Below are positions 9,685 to 22,308 of a DNA stretch of 64,000 nt, one piece after another (position 1 is the first letter of the stretch; each line of letters opens with the position of its first letter). The notes below the pieces were generated by a model. It saw only the letters and a list, made by a program, of their open reading frames with translations. It had not been told where the DNA came from and searched no databases. The position numbers and the translations under genes were made by a program. This DNA is from Pleurodeles waltl. Lineage: Eukaryota; Chordata; Amphibia; Caudata; Salamandridae. The DNA lies in the NCBI RefSeq assembly GCF_031143425.1, contig NC_090443.1, forward strand, positions 1,058,082,423 through 1,058,146,422. Direction: 5' to 3'.

Positions 9685-12590
9685 TACCTCTCCGAGTTTG
9701 GGGAAGGTGGATGATGATCTTGCAGTAGTTCCACTAACATCAAATAATTTAGAAACGTTTGACCAAGTCAGCTAGACTACAAGTCAAGCGGATGGTGCTG
9801 TCTGCAGTGTGCCACCACAGGAAACGCCAACTCCACCATTGACAACGGTTGCGCCAATTGCACGAACTGCCTCTGGGTATTTTGCCGAGTTCAATGATGA
9901 TTTCTCAGACTCGTTCACTTCTTCGATAGCTGATTTGTCAAGAGCACGTATGCTAACAAAGTGGCTTAAAGAAACATACTTTATTTTTCCATGGAACTAT
10001 GTATGGCTCTCTTTGACTGTCCTAGCCTTTCTACTTTGGATTGGTTTTGTTATTACCTTTTTCTTATTAATACATGGTCATTTTCTTCCTGAGAGATCAG
10101 CGGTTGAACAGGTGGAGGAGGTTTTGAAACCACATTTTTCTTCACATAAGGTCCGAAGTGACATCCTTTGTGAACATTTCTGCAGTGCCAATTCCTGATG
10201 GGATTGTTTGGGACAAAGTAATGTTCGATATATATGGTCCCACGGAAATTATTCAAATACTGTATGTGTTAAAATTATCAATGAATGATATAGTCATACT
10301 TGGGACGTGAAAACAGTTGATTCTATGATGGCAGAATTACAATATTATACTGTCTTTGAAAACGAAGATGTTTACCAATTCAAAGAAAATTATGGTGATA
10401 TGTTTTGCTATAATTATTATGGGCACCACTTCCTACATAGAGCGAATAGTCCCAAAACGATATTTAATTACACGCAATGGGAACATTGTCCAACTCCACT
10501 GCAAGGGAGTTCTAAAACTTATACTGGAAAGTTTGCTTATTTTTCTGGGCATCATCAAAGGAATGCTGAGTCATATTATTTTAAAGTAACTCCTACTAAA
10601 GATATACATATGTTATTGACCAATACGAAATTTATATATTCAGAACCCTTTGTTTCCCTGTTATCAATAGAAGGTTATGAATATTGGTCCAAATCTATTG
10701 ATTTGAAAAGTGTTTGGGGAACAAAAAATTGGCAGATCAAGGGAAAGGAAACATTGTTTAGAGCATGTCTCATCCCTGTTAAAATGATCTTTTTAAATGA
10801 AACAGTGCAACAAACAAGTTGTTTAGGCTTAGCAACAATCAGAGAATTAAACATGCCTACTATACCTGCCTCTGCAAAATTTGACAACTGGCAAAAGTAC
10901 ATGAATGCAACCAAAGAGAAGCTCAATGAGTGGGTCCAGAATGGTACGTTTAATGCTTCACTGACACGTCCAGGCGGGTGGTTACTGTGGCCCATAGATA
11001 CAAACAGGTGTCATCAACGTTTTGTCACCTCCTCGGGGGGTTTTAGGACAAATTGGCCGGACCCTCGTTATATATCACCAGAACATGCTGATATAAATAC
11101 AACATATAGTGTAGGTAAATTGTGCCAACAGTGGCTTAAATCATCCTCACTAAATGCGTTTAAACCTCAATCTCTTGTCTAACACCACTGACTTATAAGA
11201 TTTGTTGTCAGGCTCAAAAATACCACGTAGGAAGCGTTTCTTGTATGCAGTATACGATGAAATATGGAAACTTTCCCAACAAGATGCTGTAGCCTGGTTA
11301 AGGCAAATAGGTCAGGTAAATTTGAAAAAGGCATTAGCTGTTGTGGATAATGGGATTAACACCTTGTCCGACCGGATATATACAATTAACAACATTGTTT
11401 CTTCTGCTATAGACATTATACAATCTGATATGTCTTCTTTATACCATGGATAGAGTCAGACCAGGTCCATTATGCAGTTGGGTTGGACGCTTCAAACATT
11501 GAAGGCGGGTCGCGTTCCGTGGAAGCACGTCAGTGCCAGGGAAATATTTTTCTCCTTTAATCTAACGCGGCAACAACAACTAATGGCTAAGAAAGAAGCA
11601 ACTTATGTCATGCTTAACGTAGAGAAAATAGAAAGGTTGCCTTTAACCATGGCAGAAATACCATTGGCAGAGTGGTTAATACACAGGGTTATTAATCTGC
11701 CTATTTCAACACTACAATTCACCTCCTGTTTAAAACACATTCCAGTAGGCAGATATGAAAAATTGGGAGATAGTTACATCCATGAGGTGTGGGAGCTTCC
11801 CTTCTCGTACAAATGCTTCAATGGCATGAAAGAGGTCTTTCTTAGTGGTAGTGAATGCAAGACTTCAGTCAGCCATTCGATGATTTGTAAACAGCTGTCC
11901 TTGCATGGGGCGTGTAATGCCTCGTCTGCAAACTTGGCTTGTTATCTGAAGGGAGTTCCAGTCCCCTTGATTAGACCTACGTTCCAGGTGCTTTCAAACG
12001 GCAGCTACGTCCTTCTTAATAGTGAAGACTGTTGTGGCATGCTGGCTGGAATAGTTTACGTTGCTTCGGTCTCTAACGTTGTTACATGCTGCGGGAACGT
12101 GCTGTTTCCACCCACTAAATTAAGGGAGATAGCTGATATCTGGCCTCATATTGCTACTTCAAAGGTGAATTTTGACAAGTTGAGCAGACTCAAGGCTTTA
12201 TTGTTTCAGAAGCATGTGGCCCTTACAACTGCACGCGAGACCTACGCACTTCAAGTGGCAAGGTCGTCGGCAGAAATACAGTCCCTGTTAAATATAAATT
12301 TTCCGAGACACTTTGGAGAACTTGTGGGATGTATATTTAATGTGTCCAGCACGGCTGGATTAGCACATTTCTTCAAAGCTGTAGGTTTTGGTTTTGTTCA
12401 CACCTTCTCCTCCATATTCGGTTTGATACCTTCAGCTATCCACTCAATTTTCAGTAGTATTTTGGGGGGATTTCCGATAACTTTGGCTTTATTAGCCGGC
12501 ATTTTGCTGTTGCTGTTATTTGTTCGCAATGGCTGTCCCGCCGCAACAAGGACAAATGAAGGCGCTCTAATCAGGGGAACTGTGTCGTGA
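9584..12590 (+). pseudogene. env: FV1 env
   Basis: The frame opens at an ATG at 9584, inside the 3' end of pol and in a different frame, as foamy-virus env does. It encodes a long leader with a hydrophobic segment (VWLSLTVLAFLLWIGFVITF, about 10000-10070), then a surface domain to about 11180, a basic processing site (IPRRKR, about 11217-11236) and a transmembrane subunit with a C-terminal anchor (ITLALLAGILLLLLF) ending at 12590. Lesions are a stop at 9773, a stop at 10196 followed by disordered frames and a small deletion near 10300 relative to FV2, a frameshift near 11180 and a stop at 11451. The protein would mediate attachment and fusion; this copy cannot. Confidence 0.8.
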
Positions 12591-13016
12591 ACGTATGATG
12601 CAGCAATTTGCAGCAACACTCCTGAAACATTTGGGATGTGACTGGTCTTCAGACCGGTTTTGGATTGTGTGCAGCCCATATTTCGGTGCCTTTGGTGCTC
12701 TTTTGAACATGCACTGGAAGTTTGTCTTTCACAGCAACGCCCCCCAGCAATTGAGGCTGATCTGTTGATGCTCTCGTTGAGGGTTCATTACAAGATATGT
12801 GCACTGAGGTTGCGTTTGCTACGTGAAGCTGATTAGGAGCTACCCTTCCTGGAGGAAGTTGCCATTGACTCGTCAATGGGCACTGCAAGGGATGCCGCCT
12901 TGGTTGATCCTGGGGCTATGGAACACACCTGCTCCTTGGTAATTTTTGGCACAGATTTTCCGGTTTTGTCATCTGCCGAAGAGGAAGATCTCTTGCTTTC
13001 CATGACTCTTGCTTGA
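12529..13016 (+). pseudogene. FV1 accessory ORF remnant
   Basis: An ATG at 12529 opens in a different frame inside the last 62 bases of env and begins MAVPPQQGQM, the same start as the intact FV2 ORF at 56005. In FV1 the frame stops at 12568, and further indels break the rest, but nucleotide similarity to the FV2 ORF continues to about 13016. The position directly behind env is where foamy viruses keep their regulatory genes. I recognise no domain. Confidence 0.6.
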
Positions 13017-13193
13017 TTCGGAACTACTCTAAACTGACATTTTTCATTGAATTTGGTTCTAAGCCGCATGCTCATTTTTTAAATTGTCAAGTAGTATGCT
13101 TGTGTGTCCTCTTAACTTGTCAAAATTGAGTAGGGTTTTAGGTATATCCTAGGTTGAGATATTTTAGTTTTGGCGTGAACCACTTTCTACCGA

Positions 13194-13204
13194 CAAGGGG
13201 AGGG
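13194..13204 (+). other. FV1 polypurine tract
   Basis: The run aaggggaggg lies immediately before the 3' LTR start (tgttgtgtag) and would prime plus-strand DNA synthesis. FV2 has the same tract, reversed, at 55326-55336. Confidence 0.75.
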
Positions 13205-14179
13205 TGTTGTGTAGCCATTATAAGTGTAGCTCCATGCACGTTAGTTTAATACACTAGGCCTCTGTGCACCTTGACCCAGATATATTTTATTCAGCTTCGC
13301 ATTGTTATTTTTACAATAACTAGTTTTACGGTCTTGTTTTTATTTCTTCTATCAAACTGTTTTGCTTAGTTCAGCACTGTGTTCACAAACAACGCATTCT
13401 TGATCACCCTGTGCTTCAGTCAAGGCTACAGTCTGGTACATTGCCGGTAAACGTGGTTTAAGTTTAGCCTCCAACTTTCGTAGAAAATACACATCCTTAT
13501 GTAGGGACATTTTCTTAGAACATCTGCTGTGTTAGTTATAAAAACACTTTCTAGTCCTATCACACGTCAAGAGGGAGATTCCAGCCAGGGAACCACAACT
13601 GTATGCTGAATGCTCTGCTGCAGATGCTGACACAGATCACAGGCCTTTGCTCAGGTATGAGGGTTGATGTCCTCCCGGGGGAACCTGAAATACAGGATTA
13701 GAGCTTAACATGCTGTGCTCGAAATATGATTTAGATAGGGAATAGTCCATCGAATCTAGTGGCACAATGATAGCATTATTCTTATGCTTCACTCTCATCA
13801 TCACTATTTTAATATTGTTGGGTAGCTCTGGTTATTGCAGCTCACGCTTTGATATCCAAAATGCAGTTGTTTTATTAAACCAATCTTTAAAACTTATACT
13901 GCTTTTATTGTCATTTATATATGAGACAGCACTGTGTATGAGAGAACTGGTTGTGACGTGAGTGACCACGACTTCCCTGAGGATTACCAATATGTCACGC
14001 GCTCGGCTGCCCAATCGTCTCTGCCTCTTGGGAGAGATGAGGCACTGCTAGTTAGCCGGAGCAAAGCCCGGATTTGGAGCGACAAGTGTCATCCACCGTG
14101 GTTCAGACTCCCACACTGTGGATGATCTTGCTGTTCAAAATCCAGTAGTCTCATTAGAATAATGAGAGCCTACGTGACA
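13205..14179 (+). repeat. FV1 3' LTR (975 bp)
   Basis: The LTR starts tgttgtgtagcc right after the polypurine tract and ends tacgtgaca. Both borders are set by comparison with the FV2 LTR (54355-55325, minus strand): similarity stops at the same bases on each side. It begins TG and ends CA as retroviral LTRs do. No partner 5' LTR is in the window. A TATA box or poly(A) signal could not be assigned with confidence. Confidence 0.8.
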
Positions 14180-14619
14180 GGTTTTTTCTAAACCCTCGCA
14201 TTTGATTATGTGGAGTGGGAGCTGGAGAGCAAGGGCAGCGCGTTATGTCTAACACGCTGTCCTCTTTCTATTTTTTTGTGTTTTCCTCACACCCATGCGC
14301 GTCTCAGCTGACTCCATTCAGCCTTTATTCCCCAAAGGCTCAGAACACGTGTGAGACGCATGTTCTTGTCTCAGAAGTATTTACACCTGCTCTCCATTTA
14401 ACACCCACTCGTTTATCCTGTTGGGCTGTAATAATTATAACTAGGCTCTGCCTTCTTTGAATTGCCACTTTGTGGGCCATATATTTCTTATTGTGTTTGT
14501 CCTGTTATATTAGCAGGCCCTCCGCCACACTTTATTCTTGGCTTTGGGATTTTTTCCATGAGCGCTGAGCGCTGAGCGCTGAGCACTGAGCGCTGAGCCT
14601 GCTTTAAGGACTGTCAGCT
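14180..14619. other. Gene-free interval between FV1 and DIRS copy 2
   Basis: No coding signal is seen. It may contain the left end and 5' UTR of DIRS copy 2, but I found no inverted or direct match to the DIRS right end that would fix the border. The only clear structure is the heptamer repeat at 14560-14598. Confidence 0.5.
14560..14598. repeat. GAGCGCT heptamer tandem repeat
   Basis: Five and a half direct copies of gagcgct, one of them with a single change (gagcact), lie 109 bp before the DIRS gag-like ATG. Confidence 0.9.
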
Positions 14620-14706
14620 TTGCCTCCCCCACTTCATTGGAAGTCATTATTGGCAGATTGTCTGCCACCTTTAAATTCTCACTTGTGTGACCTGGTGTTA
14701 TTTATT

Positions 14707-15800
14707 ATGGCTGGCTATAGAGAAGACTCTGGGGAAGGCACCTTTTACGATGATCCTGATGGGTTCTTTGAGCAAGACCTTGTCTATGCCCTCAATGCTG
14801 GTGTTAGACACACTGTTAATGTGGCCTTGGCCCAGGCCATTCAGCCAATTAAGAATTACTTATTGGGTTTTGCAGAGCAACAGGGCTGGATGCCCCATTC
14901 TCACAGCCAGGAAGAGCTACCCTTTTCACAAGATCTCAGTTCAGCCTCCGATGCGAATCCTCATCAAGCTGACTTTGACCAACTTTTGCAAGGTCTGTCT
15001 ACGGATCACTATTATTCTTCATCACAATCTGTTCATCCAAGAGATGTGAGTAAGGAGGATTCTAATTCCTCGGCTTCTTAGCAGGCTCCAGAGAAGGACC
15101 CTGATTCTCCTCCACATAAATGTTAGGCCAAATCCTGATACGCGGAAGTGCCTTCTCAGCCCCTGAAAGTTCTAACTTTCGAACCTGAGGATATCATCCA
15201 CCCTAGATCTTTTTCCTGGACTCCGCATTCTGAGCTGGCTGAATACATTCAGGCTCACATTCGCCATAGCTTTGATAAGGATGTCCGATCCTGTTTGAGG
15301 TCGGAATGCCCCAGACCTGACTTCTCCTCTAAGGTCACTGGGACACCAGAGATTGATGCTACCTTGGTAACATATCTCATAAAATTAGCTAAAGCTCCAA
15401 AAAAGGCCATTGATTGTGCCTGGTGAGGGTGTCAGGATAAACTCCTGGATGTCTCGGGTCCTCTTACTAAAATCCTGGAATTGGGATTCCAGGCTAAGGA
15501 ATCGGGGGTCCCGGTTAACCCAGAAGTTGGTTGGGCCCAGAGGACTTTGTGTTTTTTGGGGAGTGCAAATTGCACCATCACTTGTGAGAGGTGGCACTCT
15601 GTTCTACTCAAGATGGATCCCAAGCTGACGGATCTGGCCTCGTCTGAATCGGGCCCATTGGCTTAGGGTCTGCTTTTTGGGTCTCCTTTCCTCAAGGAGC
15701 TTTCAAAGTTCGCCTCCACCTATGCCAACCTGGACAAGATGCAGAGATCCATAAAAAAGGTTCTTCGCCCACTTTTTAACAGGGCGGACACTATAGAGGG
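14707..15800 (+). pseudogene. DIRS gag-like ORF1, interrupted
   Basis: The ATG at 14707 opens an acidic 124-codon frame (MAGYREDSGEGTFYDDPDGF) up to the stop at 15079. After two more stops the protein resumes with FSWTPHSELAEYIQAHIR (about 15200) and, later, TLCFLGSANCTITCERWHSV and LFGSPFLKELSKFA, which resemble the conserved C-terminal part of DIRS ORF1 proteins. Stops lie at 15079, 15124, 15136, 15424 and 15664. It would package the element's RNA. Confidence 0.7.
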
Positions 15801-16042
15801 CAAGCCTATGGCCGCAATTACTATCAAGGACCTTCACGTGGTTCCTACCAACATCACAGAGGATGCTACCAGGACTCCGCCTCCACCTTCTATCCCACAA
15901 GGTCCCCTGGAGGTCGCAACAGATTTGGGAAAGGGAAATCTAAGAGAACCTACACCTCCTATCCGGAGTCCAACCCTTCAGGTGAGACTTATTTTGATTT
16001 CAGAAGTAGTTCTGGGGGCAGGACAGCTTTATTTGTACACAG

Positions 16043-18800
16043 TTGACTAAAGATCACCCACGATCCCTGGGTCCTAGATGCAATCCAGAGATTCAAACTG
16101 GAATTTTACGATTCCCCAGTTTAGTGTGTTACTCCTCTAGAAATGTATTTTTCCCTACAAGATCAGGAGTTCATCTCCTTGGAAGTCACAGCTCTCCTAG
16201 TGAAAGGGGCCATAGTATAATCCTCCCACACCCTCACTGTTTCCTCAGCCCCATTTTTCTTGTGGAAAAAAAGGGTGGCGGTTTCTGGCTGCTTCTAAAT
16301 CTAAAGGATTTCAATGGCTGGATTATTTACTGCTGTTTCAAGATGGAGGGCATTCATTTGCTACGGGACCTCTTGAGGGAAAACGATTGGATGGTCTGCA
16401 TAGATTTAAAGGATGCTTATCTGACCTTTCCTATTTTTCCACCTCACCGGAGACTTCTTCAGTTTCTATGGCAGGGCCATTGTTTCAAATACAAGGTCCC
16501 TCCTTTCGCCTGTCCTCAGCACCTTGGGGCATCATGAAGGTGATGCGCCCCATTGCGGAGCACCTTCGCGCCAAAGGGGTATGTCTTGCCATATATCTCG
16601 ATGACCTTATCATCATGTCTCAGTGCCCTCTTCGTGTATTGACCCATCTAGAATGGGCGATATCCCTCCTTCAGGACTTGGGTTTCATCATCAACAGTCA
16701 GAAGTCCATCCTGGTTCCTTCCCAGAGGTTGGAGTTTCTGGGCTTTCGCGTGGACTCTGTCCTAGCCCAATGGATCCTTCCTCCCTCCAAGGTCCGCAAC
16801 ATAAAGAAGGAGTTACGGGTGCTGTTGTCCAAACAGATGGTATCTTTGAGATGCCTAGCGCGAATGGTGGGCCTTCTCTCATTGTTCATTCAAGCGATAT
16901 TTCCGGGCCCTCTCCATTACTGAACCCTTCAGCGTCTGAAGATCTCTGATCTCCAAAAGAGTCTCAGTTACTGTACCATGGTTCCCCTCTCATCCGAGGC
17001 CAGGACCGAGATCCAGTGGTGGCTCAATCATATGGATGCTTGGAATGGGAGAGCGATCTTTGGCTCGTCTCTGGAGATCGTGATTGAATCAGATGCCAGT
17101 CGCTGGGGCTGGGAAGCGTGTTGCGGCTCGGCGGTCACAGGGGGTCATTGGTCACAGGCAGAGCTAGCTCTTCATAACAAGTGCTTGGAACTCTTGGCGG
17201 GTTCTTTTGCGATTCGCAGTCTCTCTCCGGAGAGGTCGAATTGTTGCATCCTTCTCCGGATAGACAACATTTCGGCAGTCCGTTATGTCAACAGGCTGGG
17301 CGGGACAAGATCTCGCCTAATCGTGGAGATAGTCAAGGACTTTTGCCATTTTTGCCTTGAACATTGGATGTCAGTGGCGCCAGAGTATCTCTCGGGTCAA
17401 AGCAATACAGTAGCCAATTGGCAATCTCATTATGTTCGCGACTTCAATGATTGGAGACTCCATCCGAGAATGTTTCACTCTCTCCAACGCCTCTGGGGCC
17501 TTTTGTCGATAGACCTTTTTGCGTCTCGCCACAACTGGCAGTTGGATCGGTTTTTCAGTTGGCGCCCAGACTCAGAAGCCCAGGTGATCGATGCAGGACT
17601 GGTCCCAGTTCCTGGGATATGCTTTTCCTCCATTCATGATGATCCCCAGAGTTCTAATTCAAGTGCTTCGTCAGAGGGTGGAGCTGGTGCTTGTAACTCC
17701 CACCTGGAGGGCTCAGGCCTGGTTTCCTGTAATTGTGGAGATGTCTTGCTCTCTGCCGGTCATTCTTCCACATAATTGGAGCTTGTTGCTAGACACGATG
17801 GGCCTTTCTCATCCTCTAGTGCAATTGCATTCTCTAACCTTGTTGGCCTGGAGAATTTCCGGGAACAATGGTCTCTCCCAGGACTTTCCCGCAAATCTCA
17901 GGATTTCATCTCAAAATCCTGGGCACCTAACACCCACAAGCGTTCAGCTTCCGCTTGGAAACGTTGCCGTTCTTGGTGTGGTGAACGATGTGCTGATACA
18001 TTCTCAGTGGATTGTTCCATGATTCTAAATTTCTTGTCTTATTTAGCAGCTTCAGGTATGGCCTACAGATCTGTTAATAATTACAGGTCGGCCATCTCAG
18101 CAGGTCATGTTTCCATCGAGGGTAAGCCTGTTGGCGAACTTCCGATTGTGTGTAAACTCCTTCGGGGAATTCGGTTTTCGAACCCTCCTCAACCACATTA
18201 TTCTACCCTTTGGATGTGAATATTGTACTCCATTTTTTAGATTCCTGGCCGACTAATAAGTACATTTCCAGAAAGCAACTATCTGCTAAACTTACTATTC
18301 TTCTGTGTTTGGTATCTTGTAAACGGGATTCTGATGTAAAAACATTAGATCTCTTGAGTAGAGTTATTTCTCCTGAAGGAGTATCCTTTACTATTTCTCG
18401 CCGTACCAAGTGTAATGCTAGATCCGTGTTTCATCCCAGTTTCCCGGATAATTCTAAGCTGTGTGTTGCACAATGTTTGAAAGATTATGAGGTGATTACA
18501 GCCGAATTTCGCCCTGACATGGGTGGTCAATTGTTAATTTTCTTAATGAAGCCTTTCCACCCAGTATCTTCAGTCACTTTGGCTAGATGGATGCAGTGGC
18601 TCATGAGCGAGCTGGGCATTGATACAACTCAGTTTTGGTCCCACTCTGCGCAGGGTGCCATGGCATCTAAAGCTTTTTCTTTGGGTTCTCGCCTAGAGGA
18701 CATTTTGAGAGCGGCTGACTGGTTGTCTGACTCTACCTTCAAGGCTTTTTACTACAAACCCATTTTAGATGTTGCAAATATTGTTCTAGATCAGCCGTAA
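16043..18800 (+). pseudogene. DIRS copy 2 RT, RNase H and tyrosine recombinase
   Basis: The arrangement and lesions are the same as in copy 1: RT with YLDD near 16597, RNase H block 16978-17775, and recombinase in two frames (17776-18219 and 18210-18800). The recombinase keeps the C-terminal Tyr region (FKAFYYKP) but has HSAQGA in place of His-x-x-Arg. The exact agreement of all frame boundaries with copy 1 after a shift of 16039 is the evidence for identity. Confidence 0.8.
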
Positions 18801-19755
18801 ACTAGCATAATCAGCGCCTCCGGTCCTGACATAGAATAAAAAGTTTGCTAGCTTTCGCGTCAAGACTTTTTCAATTCTATTAAGGACAAGGAGGCGAGAA
18901 CTATCCCTACCTCAGAAAAGTGTTTGATTTGAAATTACACATGTTATTGATATGTCTTGACTTTCATGAGATGTTCCTTTTCTTATCCTTTCCCTTTTGA
19001 TTTATGATGAAATATCAAGGGGTATGGTTCAGTATTTGTGGCTCAATTTTTTGTTTATTCTTAGGCAATGAAGACAAGTGACTCCTGTTCTTCTGAGTGA
19101 CCATCATTCCCGGTTATCTGGATTCTCCTTCTCAGACTCGGCCCGTTGGCCCCTTCGCTGGTTAGATTCAGTGGTTCAGTTGAAGCTCCTGGAGGGGTTG
19201 CTTTTTCCACCGTTGGTGATTTGTTCTTGAGACTTTTATTGTTATTTGAGACTCAAGCAAAGAAAGATGAGGCTTGTTTGACTGAGGAGGCTTATGTAGG
19301 GCTGGTCTCTATGGTAGTCACATGGGCTGTCACAGGAAGTGATGTCTTTGTTTTTGTCTTTCTATTGGCTGCTGAACTATTAAAGCATGGAAAGAGGAGC
19401 ATAATCCTCACCTTCGTGTCCTTAACAGAATTGAAAAATTCTTGACGCGAAAGCTAGAAATGTTTTTGTTATCTCAAAATGTATGGATCACGCAGTAATG
19501 TTATCGGCCTCCAAACAATAGTAATTCCACATAGGTACCGGGATGCCTCACTCCTACTAGGGGGGTCACAGTAATTTTGAGATAGCTGAGTGAAAAGAAA
19601 TGTATTTAGGAGATGGAGCAGGCCACCGGAGCCCTGCGCATCTATAACATGTAATGCAGTACTTCTCCTGTCACCACCAGGATTATCTGTAAAGTATATG
19701 AAAAGTCTGGCCGCATCTCTTATATAGTGTATGATCACCTGGAGTACTGGACTGC

Positions 19756-21810
19756 AGTGCAGTATTAGGTTGATCCTTTGCATTATTGCCCCAGCTCCAA
19801 GGACCCACTCCGTATGGAGGCTCCTAAGACCCCTGGTCTCTGTTATCAATGTCCCCGCTCTGACATTGCGAGGAGTTCCTGGGCCATGTGGTTGTGAAGA
19901 GATGAGGTGGGGCACACACCCACTTCAGGAGGGAGGTGAGAAACTCTTCACCTTCATCGTGTAATGATCTGACCCGGGGCAGCTGCAGCGGTCACGCTGA
20001 GCATCTTGTAGGGGGTCTTGGGGTGACCTTCCTTGTCAGTCGGGTAGCCCTCCCAGCCATGCTGCAGCCTCCGAGACTGGGGTGCAGCAGCCGATCCTTA
20101 CCCCTCTCTGCCATCTTACTGTGGCTGTGGTGGGGGCATCAAACATTGGTGGCTGAACATGGCTCAGCATGTACAGCGCAAGAAGAAAGGCTGCCGACAC
20201 CACGCTCTGGGGTAAAACTTTTCCACTGGAACTTGTTCACACAGTGGAGTGGCCCTAATGAACCCATCCCTGCACCAGTGAAGCGCTCCTCATGCGCTAG
20301 GGGTGAACTTGCTCCAGGGGTTGCTCGCATAAACAAGGAGGAGAGGGGCCACTACCCATCCCTGGGAGAAAACTTACAGGGCGCACCAATAATGCAGCAG
20401 GCAGGCCAGCGCAACGGGACAAGCAAGGGTGGTTCCTCCTGGCAGTCCAGCAGTGTCTAGGGTATCCAAAGTCCAGGAGCACTGGCAGGAGAGCAACAAG
20501 CAGAAAAGCAATCCTCATGAGTCTTTTGTGCCAGGCACCAAGCAGCAAAGCATCAAAAGAAGAGCAGTCCAGATGAGTCCCTTGTGCAGTCCAGATGAGT
20601 CCCTTGTGCAGAGGTTCAGTCCCAGTTCCCAAAAGTGCTTTACCAATCATGGGACAAGAGTCCCTGTACTTATACTCCAGGTACCCAGCTTCTAGAAGGT
20701 GGGAGAAGGTTCCAGCCAGATCTGACCAGTTCCAAGAATTTCTCTTCTCCCCTACTCTGGTTCCAGACATCAGTAGAGGGTAAACGAGCCCTTTGGGTGA
20801 GGGCAGGTCACAGACTATACAAGCGGAAAGTGGGCCCGCCTCCCTCTCTCTTAGTCCAGGAAGACCATCATTATGTAGATGAATGCAGATGCAACCCCAT
20901 CACAGCTAACCCTCCCTGATGGGTGGTTGCCTGGAGAATATACACAAAGCCCAGCTGTCACTCTGCCCTAGACGTGTCTTGGAGTGAGGCTGCAAAGCAC
21001 CAGATTTATAAGCATAGAGAAATGCCCACTTTCTAAAGTGGCATTTCTAAAATAGTAATGTAAAACCCACCCTTAACAGTAAGTAGGATTTCTCACCACC
21101 ATTCCAAACATTCCAAACATGCCCATGCAACTCCTCACAGATCCGAAATTATCACATAGATATACATAAGGGAATTCACAATGGAAACCTAAGAGACGAG
21201 CAGCACTCACAGAAGTGAAATAACATTGACTTGCCAAGTCAATGTGGCAGAAAACTGCACACACATACGCTGCAGTGGCCGGCCTGAGACAAGTTTGAAA
21301 GGCTGCTTCTGTGGGTGGCGCAATCAGCGCTGCAGTCCCACTAGTAGCACTTAATTTACAGGCCCTGGGTACATTTTATACCACTTTACAAGGGACTTTC
21401 TGGAAAATTAAATAAGCCAAACAGGTGTAATCCAATTATACCAAGTTTTAGGGGAGAGAGCACATGCACTTTAGCACTGATTAGCAGTGGTAAAGTGCCT
21501 CTTGCCCTGAAGCCAACAAAAAGAAAGTCAGGAAAATCGGAGGAGATAGGCAAAACAATTGAGGATAGCCCTGCAGAAAGGGCCATTTCCAAAACATCCT
21601 AGAAATGGGGTTTCTGGTTGGCTAGGATATGCACCTCAGCCAGGCAGAACCCACCCTTCTAGTCAGGCACCCTCAAGAAAATTATTCAGCGAGCTGCAAT
21701 GAAGGGACTTGAACTGAAATAAGACCTATGGTAAGCCCCCCACGCTTATCGCTCAACTCCTCACTCCACAACTGGTGGGAGTCCTACCACCTTAGTGTGT
21801 GGGAGAGCTA
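19756..21810. other. Two-kilobase interval without recognised genes
   Basis: Open frames here are short and show no family motif. A 22-bp unit (cagtccagatgagtcccttg and two more bases) is repeated twice in tandem near 20566-20612. The sequence has the composition of old interspersed repeats, but I cannot assign it to a family. Confidence 0.5.
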
Positions 21811-22308
21811 TTCAAACAAAATTGCCACTGTGGACAGTAGATCAATCCTTGGATACTGATAATATTCAGGCCCTGGACACTGCTCGAAAGTGCAAGATGA
21901 AGATGTATGCCAATCGGCGTTGATGAGCTCAGGAAACCGTCTTTGATTAAAATTACTGGGTCCTAGTTAAACAGAAAGAAAAGCGGAAAAGAAACGCTCT
22001 GATGTTGAACCTCTGAGGGTGGTGACATGCAAAGGACACATGGTGACAGCCCAGCGCTCTGGAAAAACAATCACCTAGGACTCTCATGCACTTATCTCGA
22101 GGTTCATCAGCTCCTGCAATCTTTGATGAGGCGATTCCACCTCACAATCCAGATCAAGCATCACAATCTACACCATCGGTGCTCAATCAGTGTGTATATC
22201 TAACACCTTATACCACACAAGGTGGTCGACTAGTGCGAGTGCCTCAACAATTCATTGAAGAGATCTGATATAACTATTATTTGAACCATTTATTTAACAA
22301 GGAGTAGA
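21811..22308 (+). pseudogene. Ty3/Gypsy integrase C-terminal remnant
   Basis: Across two frames the translation reads ALDTARKCKMKMYANRR, then WVLVKQKEKRKRNALM and TTQGGRLVRVPQQFIEEI, ending at a stop at 22266. The order resembles the end of Ty3/Gypsy pol, including the GDWVLVKQK-like strand and the R-x-VRVPQ-x-FIEE tail. Stops interrupt it and everything upstream is missing. An LTR follows after 43 bp. Confidence 0.7.

Larger units (their letters stand above)
5480..14179 (+). mobile_element. Foamy-like endogenous retrovirus FV1 (5' truncated)
   Basis: A provirus remnant on the plus strand ordered gag tail, pol, env, accessory ORF remnant, polypurine tract and one LTR (13205-14179). The 5' LTR, primer site and most of gag are absent; the LINE abuts at about 5440-5480. 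Foamy (spumavirus) affinity is inferred from a basic Gag tail with no Cys-His boxes, an env start lying inside the 3' end of pol, an Env leader with a membrane segment, and an extra ORF behind env. FV1 and FV2 are close relatives; FV3 is more distant. It is inactivated by several stops and frameshifts. Confidence 0.8.
14620..19755 (+). mobile_element. DIRS-like retrotransposon, copy 2 (near full length)
   Basis: This contains the gag-like ORF, RT, RNase H, tyrosine recombinase and right-end inverted repeats. From 16040 on it appears identical to copy 1, including stops, frameshifts and the recombinase Arg-to-Gln change. The left border is uncertain, somewhere in 14180-14620. The right border at 19755 is defined by loss of identity with copy 1. 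Since both copies share the same lesions, the duplication is younger than the inactivation. Confidence 0.85.

Noticed and set aside
1..19755. Simple 16-kb tandem duplication
   Set aside because: Only the DIRS part repeats. The LINE and FV1 following copy 1 are absent after copy 2.
21690..21775. Minus-strand tRNA-like stretch containing gttcaagtccc (T-loop-like)
   Set aside because: The T-loop consensus is there, but I could not form a convincing acceptor stem or D arm. It may be tRNA-derived repeat DNA.
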